Source of the DNA: Phycisphaeraceae bacterium
Lineage (GTDB): Bacteria > Planctomycetota > Phycisphaerae > Phycisphaerales > UBA1924
Length of the DNA stretch: 64,000 bases
NCBI GenBank assembly: GCA_026126305.1
Contig: JAHCJI010000007.1
Span: 62,001-126,000, forward strand
Reading direction: 5' to 3'
Shown here piece by piece: positions 8,559 through 15,870 of the stretch; the stretch's first letter is position 1; every line of letters begins with the position of its first letter. Position numbers and translations under genes: made by a program. The notes beneath the pieces were generated by a model. It made no database searches and was not told the origin of the DNA. It saw only the letters and a program-made list of their open reading frames with translations.

Positions 8559-8660
8559 GTGGTGGGCACGACGCTGCCCGAGCCCGACGTGTACAGCAAG
8601 CGCTTCGATTCCGGCGGCGATTACGTGCAACTCGACCGCTGGAACCGGCCGGCGGCGTGG
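8559..8660 (+). pseudogene. Second RHS-type relic
   Basis: The frame at 8559 reads VVGTTLPEPDVYSKRFDSGG then DYVQLDRWNR. The pattern 'LVGxTLPxPxVxxxRxDxxGxYxQLDRFNR' is familiar from RHS/YD-repeat proteins of planctomycetes and related phyla. Only about 34 residues survive, with unrelated sequence on both sides. Downstream (8740-8865) lie short inverted repeats rich in GGCAATC/GATTGCC and TGCCCAATCC, with no gene. Confidence 0.5.
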
Positions 8661-8856
8661 ACGTGGACGGCTCGGGCATCGACCTGGCCCAAGACAATCC
8701 TCGACGCGAGAGCCTGCCCGGGGGTCCAGATGGCAGATGGGGGCGGCACCGGGCATCGGGAAGGGGGATTCGGCAGCCGGCAATCGGCAGCCGGCAATCG
8801 TGGGCATCGGATGCCGGATCCCGATTGCCGTTTGCCCAATCCACAATCCCGAAAAG

Positions 8857-10302
8857 CTACGCCCCCAGCACCAGGGCCGCGCACTGGCCGCCCAGGGCGC
8901 TGGTGGCTACCAGCACGTGCCGGAGGCTGGCCGGCGTGCTGGGGCGGGCGGTGGCGTTCACCTCGGACCAGGGCGTGCCCCCGCTGCCGGCGCCGTTGCC
9001 GGGGGCGTCATGGGGGCCAAGCCGGGCGGGCAGGCGCTGGTGGTGCAGGCTCAGGGCGGCGGCGGCGGCCAGCAGCGACCCGCCCGCGGCCATGGTCTCG
9101 CCCAGGTTGGGGGTGATCCAGGCCAGCTCCAGGCCCGCCGTCCGCGTGCCCAGGGCGCCCATGAGGCCCAGGGCCTCGGCGCTGTCCAGGGCCGGCTCGC
9201 CCGCGGCGTGGACAAAGGCCGCGTCCAGGTCGTCTGGCCCGAGCCCGGCCCGACGCAGCGCGATGGAGATGGCCCGGGCCAGGGCCTCGCCCATGCCATC
9301 ATCGCTACCGCCCACACCCCCCACGCCCCCCACACCCCCCACGCCCCCCGCCCTGGCCCCAAGGCCCGGCAGGGCGGGGGCGCCGCTGCCGGGGTTGGTG
9401 GGGATGGCCTGCGAGCAGCCGCTGCCCAGGATGGAGGCGATGGGCGTGACCCCCCGGTCGCGGGCGGCGCCGGGGCGCTCCAGCGTGAAGATGGCCGCGC
9501 CCTCGCCGGCCACCGAGCCCGGGGCGGCCGGGTCGTAGGGGCGCACGATCGAGGCGGGGTCGGCGTCCTGGGGCGGCGTGGCCAGGCGGCCGATGAGGCG
9601 CAGGCGTTCGATGGCCAGGTGGTTGGTGCGGCTGTCCCCGCTGCCGGCCAGGGCGGCGTGGGCGTCGCCGCGCTCGATGATGCGCACGGCCTCGGCGATG
9701 GACAGCAGGCCGCTGGCCTCGCCGGCTGTGATGGTGTTGCTGGGGCCCTTGGCTTGGTGCAGGATGGAGATGTGGCAGGCCAGCATGTTGGGCAGGAACT
9801 TGAGCATCCACAGGGGCGTGAGCTGGCCCATGCCGTGCTCGCCCCAGCGGGCCATGTCCCAGTTGCCATCGGCGTCGGCGGCGGCGTGCATGGCCCGGGC
9901 GAGCTCGGGGATGTCCGGGGCGATGAGGGCGGCCCCGACGTGGGCGGCCAGGCACTCGGGGGCGCAGGGGCGTTGTGACGCTTCGTCCATGGGGCCCGGC
10001 CAGCCAGCATGGGCGGCGGCGAGGTTGGCGGCCACGACGGCCAGTTCGCTGTCGCGGGCCATGAGGCGGGCGAACTTGCGGTATGCCCTGGGCAGGTGCT
10101 CGCGCATGTCCAGGGCCGGGGCCCGGGCCTGGAAGCGGGCGTGGGCTGGCAGCTCGGGCGTGGGCTGGGCTTCGATGGCGCAGCGACCCTCGACCAGACC
10201 CTCCCAGAAGGCCTGGGCACCCAGGCCCAGGGGGCTGACCACGCCCACGCCGGTGATAGCGATGGGGGAGGTGGGGGTGGTGGGGGCGCTGGTGGTAGGC
10301 AC
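8857..10302 (-). CDS. Beta-ketoacyl-ACP synthase homologue lacking the catalytic Cys
   Basis: 481 residues from GTG 10302, just ahead of the first strand IAITGVGVVSPLGLGAQAFW. The thiolase-fold architecture matches FabF/KAS II along the whole length, with KGPSNTITAGEASGLLSIAEA at the nucleophile elbow. There the consensus TACASG reads TAGEASG, so Cys is replaced by Glu. The first active-site His is kept (FVHAAGEPALD). The second, normally TGHxxGAAG, reads LGETMAAGG, again Glu. The protein therefore resembles chain-length-factor or KSQ-type partners, not a condensing enzyme. A Gly/Val tandem insert (GVGGVGGVGGVGG, ~345-360) arises from a CCCCCCACA tract. No ACP or other fatty acid gene is adjacent. 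Confidence 0.82.
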   Translation of the reverse strand: MPTTSAPTTPTSPIAITGVGVVSPLGLGAQAFWEGLVEGRCAIEAQPTPELPAHARFQARAPALDMREHLPRAYRKFARLMARDSELAVVAANLAAAHAGWPGPMDEASQRPCAPECLAAHVGAALIAPDIPELARAMHAAADADGNWDMARWGEHGMGQLTPLWMLKFLPNMLACHISILHQAKGPSNTITAGEASGLLSIAEAVRIIERGDAHAALAGSGDSRTNHLAIERLRLIGRLATPPQDADPASIVRPYDPAAPGSVAGEGAAIFTLERPGAARDRGVTPIASILGSGCSQAIPTNPGSGAPALPGLGARAGGVGGVGGVGGVGGSDDGMGEALARAISIALRRAGLGPDDLDAAFVHAAGEPALDSAEALGLMGALGTRTAGLELAWITPNLGETMAAGGSLLAAAAALSLHHQRLPARLGPHDAPGNGAGSGGTPWSEVNATARPSTPASLRHVLVATSALGGQCAALVLGA

Positions 10303-10360
10303 GGTTGGCAGAGTATGGCGCGTTCGTTTGTTTTGGGGCGGCTTGCCGATAGGGTTTTTC

Positions 10361-10840
10361 GTGGCGCGTTCACCCATATCCCGGCTGGACACCGGCTGGC
10401 TGCTGGTCATTGCCGGCGCTGTGCTGGTGGGGTCGGTGGTGCTGATCCCGGCTCTGGAAGACCTGGAGCGGACACGCTTCGAGCGCGACAAGCTCCTGGC
10501 GATGGATTCGCAAGGCCGCGAGCGCATCCGCCGGCAGGCCCGCTACCTGGCGGCCCTGGAACGCGGCGAGGAGGGGCTGGTGCGAAGCCTGGCCTTGGAC
10601 CAGATGCGGCTGGTGCCCCAGGGGCGAACGGCGGTGCTCGAACCGCCCCCCCCCGGGCCGGTGGATATCTTTGCACCCTTGGAGCCCTCGCCGGTGACGC
10701 TGCGCGAGGTGCGGCCGGCCGATTCGCTGCTGGCGAGGATGTCGCGCAGCGATCGGCTGCGGCCCTGGCTGCTGGGGCTTGGCGGGCTGATGATGTTGGT
10801 AGGGGTCTTGCCCCAGGGGCGAACAAGGGAGGCAGCATAG
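10361..10840 (+). CDS. Bitopic membrane protein of unknown function
   Basis: 159 residues from GTG 10361. An N-terminal transmembrane helix (WLLVIAGAVLVGSVVLIPAL) is followed by a long charged helix of coiled-coil character (LEDLERTRFERDKLLAMDSQ and on, residues ~34-75), reminiscent of FtsB/FtsL-type bitopic proteins. A Pro-rich linker and a second hydrophobic segment near the C-terminus (RPWLLGLGGLMMLVGVLP) follow. The next gene starts directly after its TAG, so the pair is one operon. I recognise no named family. Start uncertain, as the region upstream is GC-rich and lacks an ATG. Confidence 0.75.
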   Translation: MARSPISRLDTGWLLVIAGAVLVGSVVLIPALEDLERTRFERDKLLAMDSQGRERIRRQARYLAALERGEEGLVRSLALDQMRLVPQGRTAVLEPPPPGPVDIFAPLEPSPVTLREVRPADSLLARMSRSDRLRPWLLGLGGLMMLVGVLPQGRTREAA

Positions 10841-11434
10841 ATGGATCAGCACTCGGCTACGACCGCCACGGGCACACGCTACCGCGTCTTGCGACAGGCG
10901 AGCTTCGATCCGAAGCTGCCCACGTATTACCTGCTGAGCGGCACGATCGTGTTCGTAGTCTTCATCGTGACCATCCCGCTGGCGGTGGTGTACTACCTGG
11001 TGGGCCGGGCGATCATCGACAAGTACATCGAGCGGCTGGGCTGCACGCTGACCGAGCGGACGCTGGAGATCCGCAAGGGGCTGTTCAACCGCGTGGAGAG
11101 CACCGTCCCGCTGGACAAGATCACCGACCTCCAGATGGTCCAGGGGCCCATCATGCGGCACTTTGGCCTGCACGGGTTCAAGGTCGAGACCGCCGGCCAG
11201 AGCAGCGGACCGGCTGGCCACCTGGTGAGCATGGTGGGCATCATTGACGCGCCCGGCTTTCGCCAGGCCGTGCTCGACCAGCGCGACGCCTTGGCCGATG
11301 GGCGTGGGTCGGTGCCGCAAGCCCAGCCCGAGAGGCTCCATGCGTCGGAAGACGCCGCCGCCGTGCTGGTGCAGATCCGCGACACGCTCAAACGCATCGA
11401 GGGAAAGATCGGCCAGCACCGCGTCGACTTGTAG
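10841..11434 (+). CDS. Bacterial PH-domain membrane protein (bPH2 / YdbS-like)
   Basis: 197 residues; ATG immediately follows the previous stop. A hydrophobic hairpin at ~28-55 (YYLLSGTIVFVVFIVTIPLA) precedes a bPH2 domain: LTERTLEIRKGLFNRVEST then VPLDKITDLQMVQGPIMRHF and GLHGFKVETAG, the standard YdbS/DUF304 series. The C-terminal ~55 residues add a charged helix (LVQIRDTLKRIEGKI). Function of bPH2 proteins is not well defined (membrane association, stress). Convergent with accC, 9 bp apart. Confidence 0.88.
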   Translation: MDQHSATTATGTRYRVLRQASFDPKLPTYYLLSGTIVFVVFIVTIPLAVVYYLVGRAIIDKYIERLGCTLTERTLEIRKGLFNRVESTVPLDKITDLQMVQGPIMRHFGLHGFKVETAGQSSGPAGHLVSMVGIIDAPGFRQAVLDQRDALADGRGSVPQAQPERLHASEDAAAVLVQIRDTLKRIEGKIGQHRVDL

Positions 11435-11443
11435 GGGCGAGCC

Positions 11444-12808
11444 TCAGGCCACCGGCCCGAGCAGGTCCTGCTTCAGGGCCCGCTCGAGGAAGTGGATGTC
11501 CACCGCGCCCTCACGGAAGGCGCTGTGCTCGAGCAGCCGCAGGTGCAAGGGGATGACCGTCTTGATGGGGCCCACGCGGAACTCGCGAAGGGCCCGGACC
11601 ATGCGGGCCACGCACTGCTCGCGATCGTCGGCGTGGGCGATGAGCTTGCCCACCATCGAGTCGTAGGTGGGCGGCACCATGTACCCCGGCACGACGTGGG
11701 TGTCCATGCGGATGCCCGGGCCGCCGGGCACCTCCCACGTGTCGATGCGGCCGGGGCTTGGCATGAAGTTGCGGGCCGGATCCTCGGCGTTGATGCGGCA
11801 CTCCATGGCATGGCCGGTGACGGCGATGTCCTTCTGCCGCAGGCCGAGTTTTTCTCCCGCCGCGATGAGGATGGAGTGCTTGACGATGTCCTGGCCGGTG
11901 ATCATCTCGGTGACCGGGTGCTCGACCTGGACGCGGGTGTTGACCTCGAGCATGTAGAAGTTCTGCTCGTCGTCCATGAGGAACTCGACGGTGGCCGCGC
12001 CGGCGTAGCCCGTGGTGCGGATGAGCTTGGCCGCGCTCTCGCAGACGGCGGCGATCTTCTTGCGGTCGACGCCCGGGGCGGGGGCTTCCTCGATGAGTTT
12101 CTGGTGGCGGCGCTGCATGGAGCAGTCGCGCTCGAAGAGGTGGACCGAGTGCCCGTGCTTGTCGCCCAGCACCTGCACCTCGACGTGGCGGGCGTGCTCG
12201 AGGAACTTCTCGATGAAGACGGCTCCGTCGCCGAAGGCGGCCTTGGCCTCCTGCTGGGCCTTCTTGATGCTGGCGCGCAGCGTGGCCTCGTTGTGGCACA
12301 CGCGCATGCCCCGGCCGCCCCCGCCCGCGGCGGCTTTGATGATCACCGGGAAGCCGATCTCGCGGGCCACCTCGACGGCCTCGTCCTCTTCCTCGATAGC
12401 GCCCTCCGAGCCCGGGAAGATGGGCACCTTGGCGGCCTTGGCGGCGCGCTTGGCCGCCACCTTGTCGCCCAGCTGGGCCATCGCCTCGGGGCTGGGGCCG
12501 ATGAACTCGATCTTGCACTCGCGGCAGATGGCCGCGAAGTCGGCCCGCTCGGAGAGGAACCCGTAGCCGGGGTGGATGGCGTCGGCGTCGCACACCTCCG
12601 CCGCCGCGATGATCCGCGGGATGTTCAGGTAACTGTCCTTGCTCGGGCCCGCACCGATGCAGATGGCTCGGTCGGCCAACCGGAGGTACGGCGCGTCCTT
12701 GTCGGCCTTCGAATAGACACAGACGGCCTCGATGCCCAGCTCACGGCAGGCTCGGATGATGCGAAGGGCGATCTCGCCCCGGTTGGCGATGAGGATGCGT
12801 CGGAACAT
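11444..12808 (-). CDS. accC: Acetyl-CoA carboxylase, biotin carboxylase subunit
   Basis: 454 residues, the standard AccC length. MFRRILIANRGEIALRIIRA opens the pre-ATP-grasp domain. The Gly-rich ATP loop is AAGGGGRGMRV (~157-167), RDCSMQRRHQKLIEEAPAP (~229-247) holds the HCO3-/carboxyphosphate site, and EVNTRVQVEHPVTE the catalytic Glu/Arg/His set. It carboxylates biotin on AccB with ATP and bicarbonate, the first step of malonyl-CoA formation. Starts 3 bp after the accB stop. Confidence 0.97.
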   Translation of the reverse strand: MFRRILIANRGEIALRIIRACRELGIEAVCVYSKADKDAPYLRLADRAICIGAGPSKDSYLNIPRIIAAAEVCDADAIHPGYGFLSERADFAAICRECKIEFIGPSPEAMAQLGDKVAAKRAAKAAKVPIFPGSEGAIEEEDEAVEVAREIGFPVIIKAAAGGGGRGMRVCHNEATLRASIKKAQQEAKAAFGDGAVFIEKFLEHARHVEVQVLGDKHGHSVHLFERDCSMQRRHQKLIEEAPAPGVDRKKIAAVCESAAKLIRTTGYAGAATVEFLMDDEQNFYMLEVNTRVQVEHPVTEMITGQDIVKHSILIAAGEKLGLRQKDIAVTGHAMECRINAEDPARNFMPSPGRIDTWEVPGGPGIRMDTHVVPGYMVPPTYDSMVGKLIAHADDREQCVARMVRALREFRVGPIKTVIPLHLRLLEHSAFREGAVDIHFLERALKQDLLGPVA

Positions 12809-12811
12809 GCT

Positions 12812-13282
12812 TCAGGCCGGCCTCACCATGAACAGCGCCTGGCCGAACTCCACCGCGTCCCCGCTCTTGACGCACACCCGCTCGATCGTGCCGGTGGTCT
12901 CGGCCTTGATCTCGTTGAAGACCTTCATGGCCTCTACCAGGCACACCACCGAATCGGGCGAGATGGACGAGCCCACCGCCGCGAACGCCGGTGAGTCGGG
13001 GTCGGGAGAGGAATAGAACGTGCCAACCATCGGCGACTCGATGGCGACCAACCCCTCGTCCTTGGGGCTGGCCGGCGGTGTTGCCGGCGCGTTCGGGGCG
13101 GCTTGTGCCACCGCCGGCTGGTGGACTGGTGCGGCCACCGCCGGCTGGGGCGAGTATTGGATAACCCCGCCCGTGCCACGCTTGATGGTGATCGACTGGT
13201 CCTCGTCGCTCACGTCGACCTCGGTCAGGTCGTGCTCCACCATCAGGTCCACGAGTTGGCGAAGCCGGTCGATATCGATCAT
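12812..13282 (-). CDS. accB: Acetyl-CoA carboxylase biotin carboxyl carrier protein
   Basis: 156 residues from ATG 13282 (MIDIDRLRQLVDLMVEHDL, the usual N-terminal helix). A Pro/Ala-rich linker (~45-75) leads to the biotinyl domain with ESPMVGTFYSSPDPDSPAFA and the biotinylation site LVEAMKVFNEI, whose Lys is the modified residue. Carries carboxybiotin between AccC and the AccA/AccD transferase. Forms an operon with accC; accA lies far away at 63.4 kb and accD is not in the window. Confidence 0.96.
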   Translation of the reverse strand: MIDIDRLRQLVDLMVEHDLTEVDVSDEDQSITIKRGTGGVIQYSPQPAVAAPVHQPAVAQAAPNAPATPPASPKDEGLVAIESPMVGTFYSSPDPDSPAFAAVGSSISPDSVVCLVEAMKVFNEIKAETTGTIERVCVKSGDAVEFGQALFMVRPA

Positions 13283-13400
13283 GGGCGGTGGTCTCCGATG
13301 GAGAGCGGACGCGAGCGGGCCGATGGGGGAGGGCAAAGCCCGAAAACAAGACCCGATGATACCGACCGAGAGCCCGGGCGTCGCTCACGACCCGGACAGA

Positions 13401-14933
13401 TCAGCCCCGGTCGAGCAGGCGATACTGGACCGCCTCGGCAACATGGTGGACATCCAGCCCCTGGGCCCCTTCCAGATCGGCCACCGTCCGGGCAACCCGC
13501 CGGACCTTGTCATAGGCCCTGGCCGAGAGGCCGAGTTCCGCGATGGCCTGACCCAGCAGGGCTCGGGCCGGCTCACTCATGGGGGCCAGCACGTCGAGTT
13601 CCTTGCCCCGCAGGCGGCCGTTGAGTTTGCCCTCGCCCTGACGCTTTGCCTGGACGGCCCGGGCCCGCAGCACACGCTCTCGCATCGCCGCAGAACTGGT
13701 GCTGGAAGCGCCTCCGGTGCCCGACAATTCCTTCCAAGGCACGGCCGGCGCGTCGACGTGGATATCGATGCGATCGAGCAGCGGGCCGCTGATCCGGGCT
13801 CGGTAGCGTTCGGCGGCCTTCTGCCCCGCCTGAGACTTACCGGCAGAGCCCCCGGGAGCGGGGTTCATCGCGGCTACAAAGAGGAAATTGGCGGGAAAAC
13901 GCACCGTACCTCGGGAACGCGAGATCGTGACGAAATGGTCTTCTAAAGGCTGGCGGAGGGTCTCGAGCACCGAGCGCGGGAACTCGGGCAATTCGTCCAT
14001 GAACAAGATGCCATGCGTGGCCAGCGAGACCTCACCTGGCCTGGGCACGATGCCGCCGCCGACGATCGAAGCGGCCGAGGCCGTGTGGTGGGGCGTGCGC
14101 ACAGGACGCGTGGAAACAAGGCCCTGGCCCGGCGGCAACTCGCCCGCAGCGGAGTGGATCCGGGTGATCTCGATTGCCTCGGCCGCGCTCATGGGCGGCA
14201 ATACGCCCGGCAGGGCGCGGGCCATCATGGTCTTGCCCGTGCCAGCGGGCCCGAGCATGATCACGTTGTGACCGCCGCTGGCCGCCACGACGATGGCCCG
14301 CTTCACCGCCTCCTGCCCGCGGACTTCGGCAAAATCAATCGGGGCCGGTGCGGCGTGCAGCATCGAAGCCAGGTCGGGAGGAGACTGTGGTTCGATTTCC
14401 AACACGCCGTTGAGCAGGCCAACAACCTCGGCCAGTGTCCTGACGCCGTAGGTCACCGGGCCCGCGACGGCGGCCTCGGCGGCGTTCTCGGCGGGCACGA
14501 TCACCGCGTCCAGGCCTTCGTGCCGGGCAAGATCGGCCATGGCGATCACGCCGCGGATCGGCCGCACCCGACCGTCCAGCGCCAACTCGCCCGCGATCAT
14601 GCACCGATGCAGGCGCGGGGGGGCATCGTCGGGCTTGTGGCCCCGGATCACGCCCGTGGCCTGAAGCAAGGCAACGGCGATCGGCAGGTCGTAAAGCGGA
14701 CCTTCTTTACGGATGTGGGCCGGGGCCAGATTGATCACCAAACGCCCGTTCGGGAAGAGATAGCCCGTATTGGCCAGTGCGGCCCGTACCCGCTCAATGG
14801 ACTCCCGGATGGCCGCATCGGGCAGACCGACGATCGTTTCTTTGGCCAGAGCCGCATCGTCCAGGTCGAGCTCGACCTCACAAGTGCTTGCCTCGACGCC
14901 TTGGAGCAGGAATGATCGGATCTTGGACGGCAT
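13401..14933 (-). CDS. comM: ComM/YifB family Mg-chelatase-like AAA+ ATPase
   Basis: 510 residues from ATG 14933 (MPSKIRSFLLQGVEAS fits the family); an ATG four codons earlier at 14945 is the alternative. The N-terminal LonC-like domain has FIVGLPDAAIRESIERVRAA-type sequence and the strand VINLAPA. The AAA+ core has MLGPAGTGKTMMARALPG (Walker A), ILFMDELPEF (Walker B) and the Mg-chelatase hallmark RTPHHTASAASIVGGG. ComM is a hexameric helicase that promotes branch migration during natural transformation. Standing alone here, it does not show that the organism is competent. Confidence 0.94.
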   Translation of the reverse strand: MPSKIRSFLLQGVEASTCEVELDLDDAALAKETIVGLPDAAIRESIERVRAALANTGYLFPNGRLVINLAPAHIRKEGPLYDLPIAVALLQATGVIRGHKPDDAPPRLHRCMIAGELALDGRVRPIRGVIAMADLARHEGLDAVIVPAENAAEAAVAGPVTYGVRTLAEVVGLLNGVLEIEPQSPPDLASMLHAAPAPIDFAEVRGQEAVKRAIVVAASGGHNVIMLGPAGTGKTMMARALPGVLPPMSAAEAIEITRIHSAAGELPPGQGLVSTRPVRTPHHTASAASIVGGGIVPRPGEVSLATHGILFMDELPEFPRSVLETLRQPLEDHFVTISRSRGTVRFPANFLFVAAMNPAPGGSAGKSQAGQKAAERYRARISGPLLDRIDIHVDAPAVPWKELSGTGGASSTSSAAMRERVLRARAVQAKRQGEGKLNGRLRGKELDVLAPMSEPARALLGQAIAELGLSARAYDKVRRVARTVADLEGAQGLDVHHVAEAVQYRLLDRG

Positions 14934-15045
14934 GGGACCGAGCATAGCACCACTTGCACGCCACGTTCAATTAATTATAGGACTATAAAACTGTGAATAT
15001 GTGCCGCTTGCGCCGATAATGGCGATAAAAATGGCCATTTTGCTT

Positions 15046-15062
15046 GCAAATCCGAGATTTGC
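15046..15062. other. Short perfect hairpin upstream of the PEP-CTERM gene
   Basis: GCAAATC-CGA-GATTTGC, a 7-bp stem with a 3-base loop, in the A+T-rich 14946-15140 intergenic region and abutting a putative -35 box. It could be an operator half-site pair or a chance hairpin. Confidence 0.35.
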
Positions 15063-15092
15063 TTGATCCGAAAGCCGCGACCGTGGTATCTT
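15063..15092 (+). promoter_or_regulatory. Candidate sigma70-type promoter of the PEP-CTERM gene
   Basis: TTGATC (15063-15068), an 18-base spacer and TATCTT (15087-15092) predict a start near 15099 and a ~42-nt leader before ATG 15141. A GGAGAG purine box lies just upstream of the start codon. The surrounding region is unusually A+T-rich for this chromosome. Confidence 0.4.
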
Positions 15093-15140
15093 AATGGTGG
15101 AGAGACCGCCTTCGGGCCAAAACGTCTGGAGAGACGAGAC

Positions 15141-15725
15141 ATGAAGAGCGTACGAGCCTTTGCTGGCGTTGGTGTTGTTCTGGGCCTGTGCGGCCTTGCT
15201 TCGGCGTCTGTGACGCCCAACACCTATGAAATCCGCGTGAGCAACGTGGTGAGCCCGGGCATGCCCTCGACGACCGTCGAGGTGTACGCTGTCTGGGATT
15301 CCGATCTCTATTACGCCTTCCAAGGGGCGGACTGGAACCTGCTCGGCGATGGTACGGGTGCCTTCAGCGGGCCCGCATCGGCATTTGCCGCCCCGGGTCA
15401 GGTTGGTGGTACGCCCACCGGCGGCGATGTCTTGGGTATCGTGACCGGGCAGATCCACATGCCCATGGGTGGTATTTTCGCCGATACTTCGCACCCGATC
15501 CTCCTCTGGACGGCCACTTGGTCCACAACCGACTTCACCAACCGCACGGTGGACCTCCTTACTGAAACGGACATGTACAACCTGTTCTCGGACGCGTCGG
15601 GCGTGGGCGCGGACGTGACTCCGACGGTGCTCGAAGCGGCGGGACGGATCGTGGTTATCCCGGCACCGGCCTCGCTGGCGCTCCTCGGTCTTGGCGGGTT
15701 GGCCGCGCTTCGTCGTCGGCGTTGA
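15141..15725 (+). CDS. PEP-CTERM-type secreted protein
   Basis: 194 residues. A Sec signal (MKSVRAFAGVGVVLGLCGLA, cut near SAS) is followed by a beta-rich extracellular domain. The C-terminus has the sorting signal IPAPASLALLGLGGLAALRR: a PxP-type motif (here PAPA, a PEP variant), a short hydrophobic helix and an Arg cluster. Such proteins are processed by an exosortase at the membrane and end up in exopolysaccharide or the envelope. No exosortase gene is in the window. The domain is not recognised beyond this. Confidence 0.9.
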   Translation: MKSVRAFAGVGVVLGLCGLASASVTPNTYEIRVSNVVSPGMPSTTVEVYAVWDSDLYYAFQGADWNLLGDGTGAFSGPASAFAAPGQVGGTPTGGDVLGIVTGQIHMPMGGIFADTSHPILLWTATWSTTDFTNRTVDLLTETDMYNLFSDASGVGADVTPTVLEAAGRIVVIPAPASLALLGLGGLAALRRRR

Positions 15726-15752
15726 TGGACCATTCGGGCGATAGCCGGCATT

Positions 15753-15790
15753 CAGACGCGTTTGAGGCCTGTCTGGCTTCGACGCGTCTG
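15753..15790 (+). terminator. Weak inverted repeat after the PEP-CTERM gene
   Basis: CAGACGCG (15753-15760) pairs with CGCGTCTG (15783-15790) across a 22-base loop, 28 bases after the stop codon. There is no T-run, so factor-independent termination is doubtful. Confidence 0.25.
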
Positions 15791-15870
15791 TGCTTTCGTT
15801 ATCGGGAATTGCTGAAGTCTCTGGTTCGGCCTGCCGATGCTGTTTTGTGTCCGCGCCGACCAAAGAGCCC

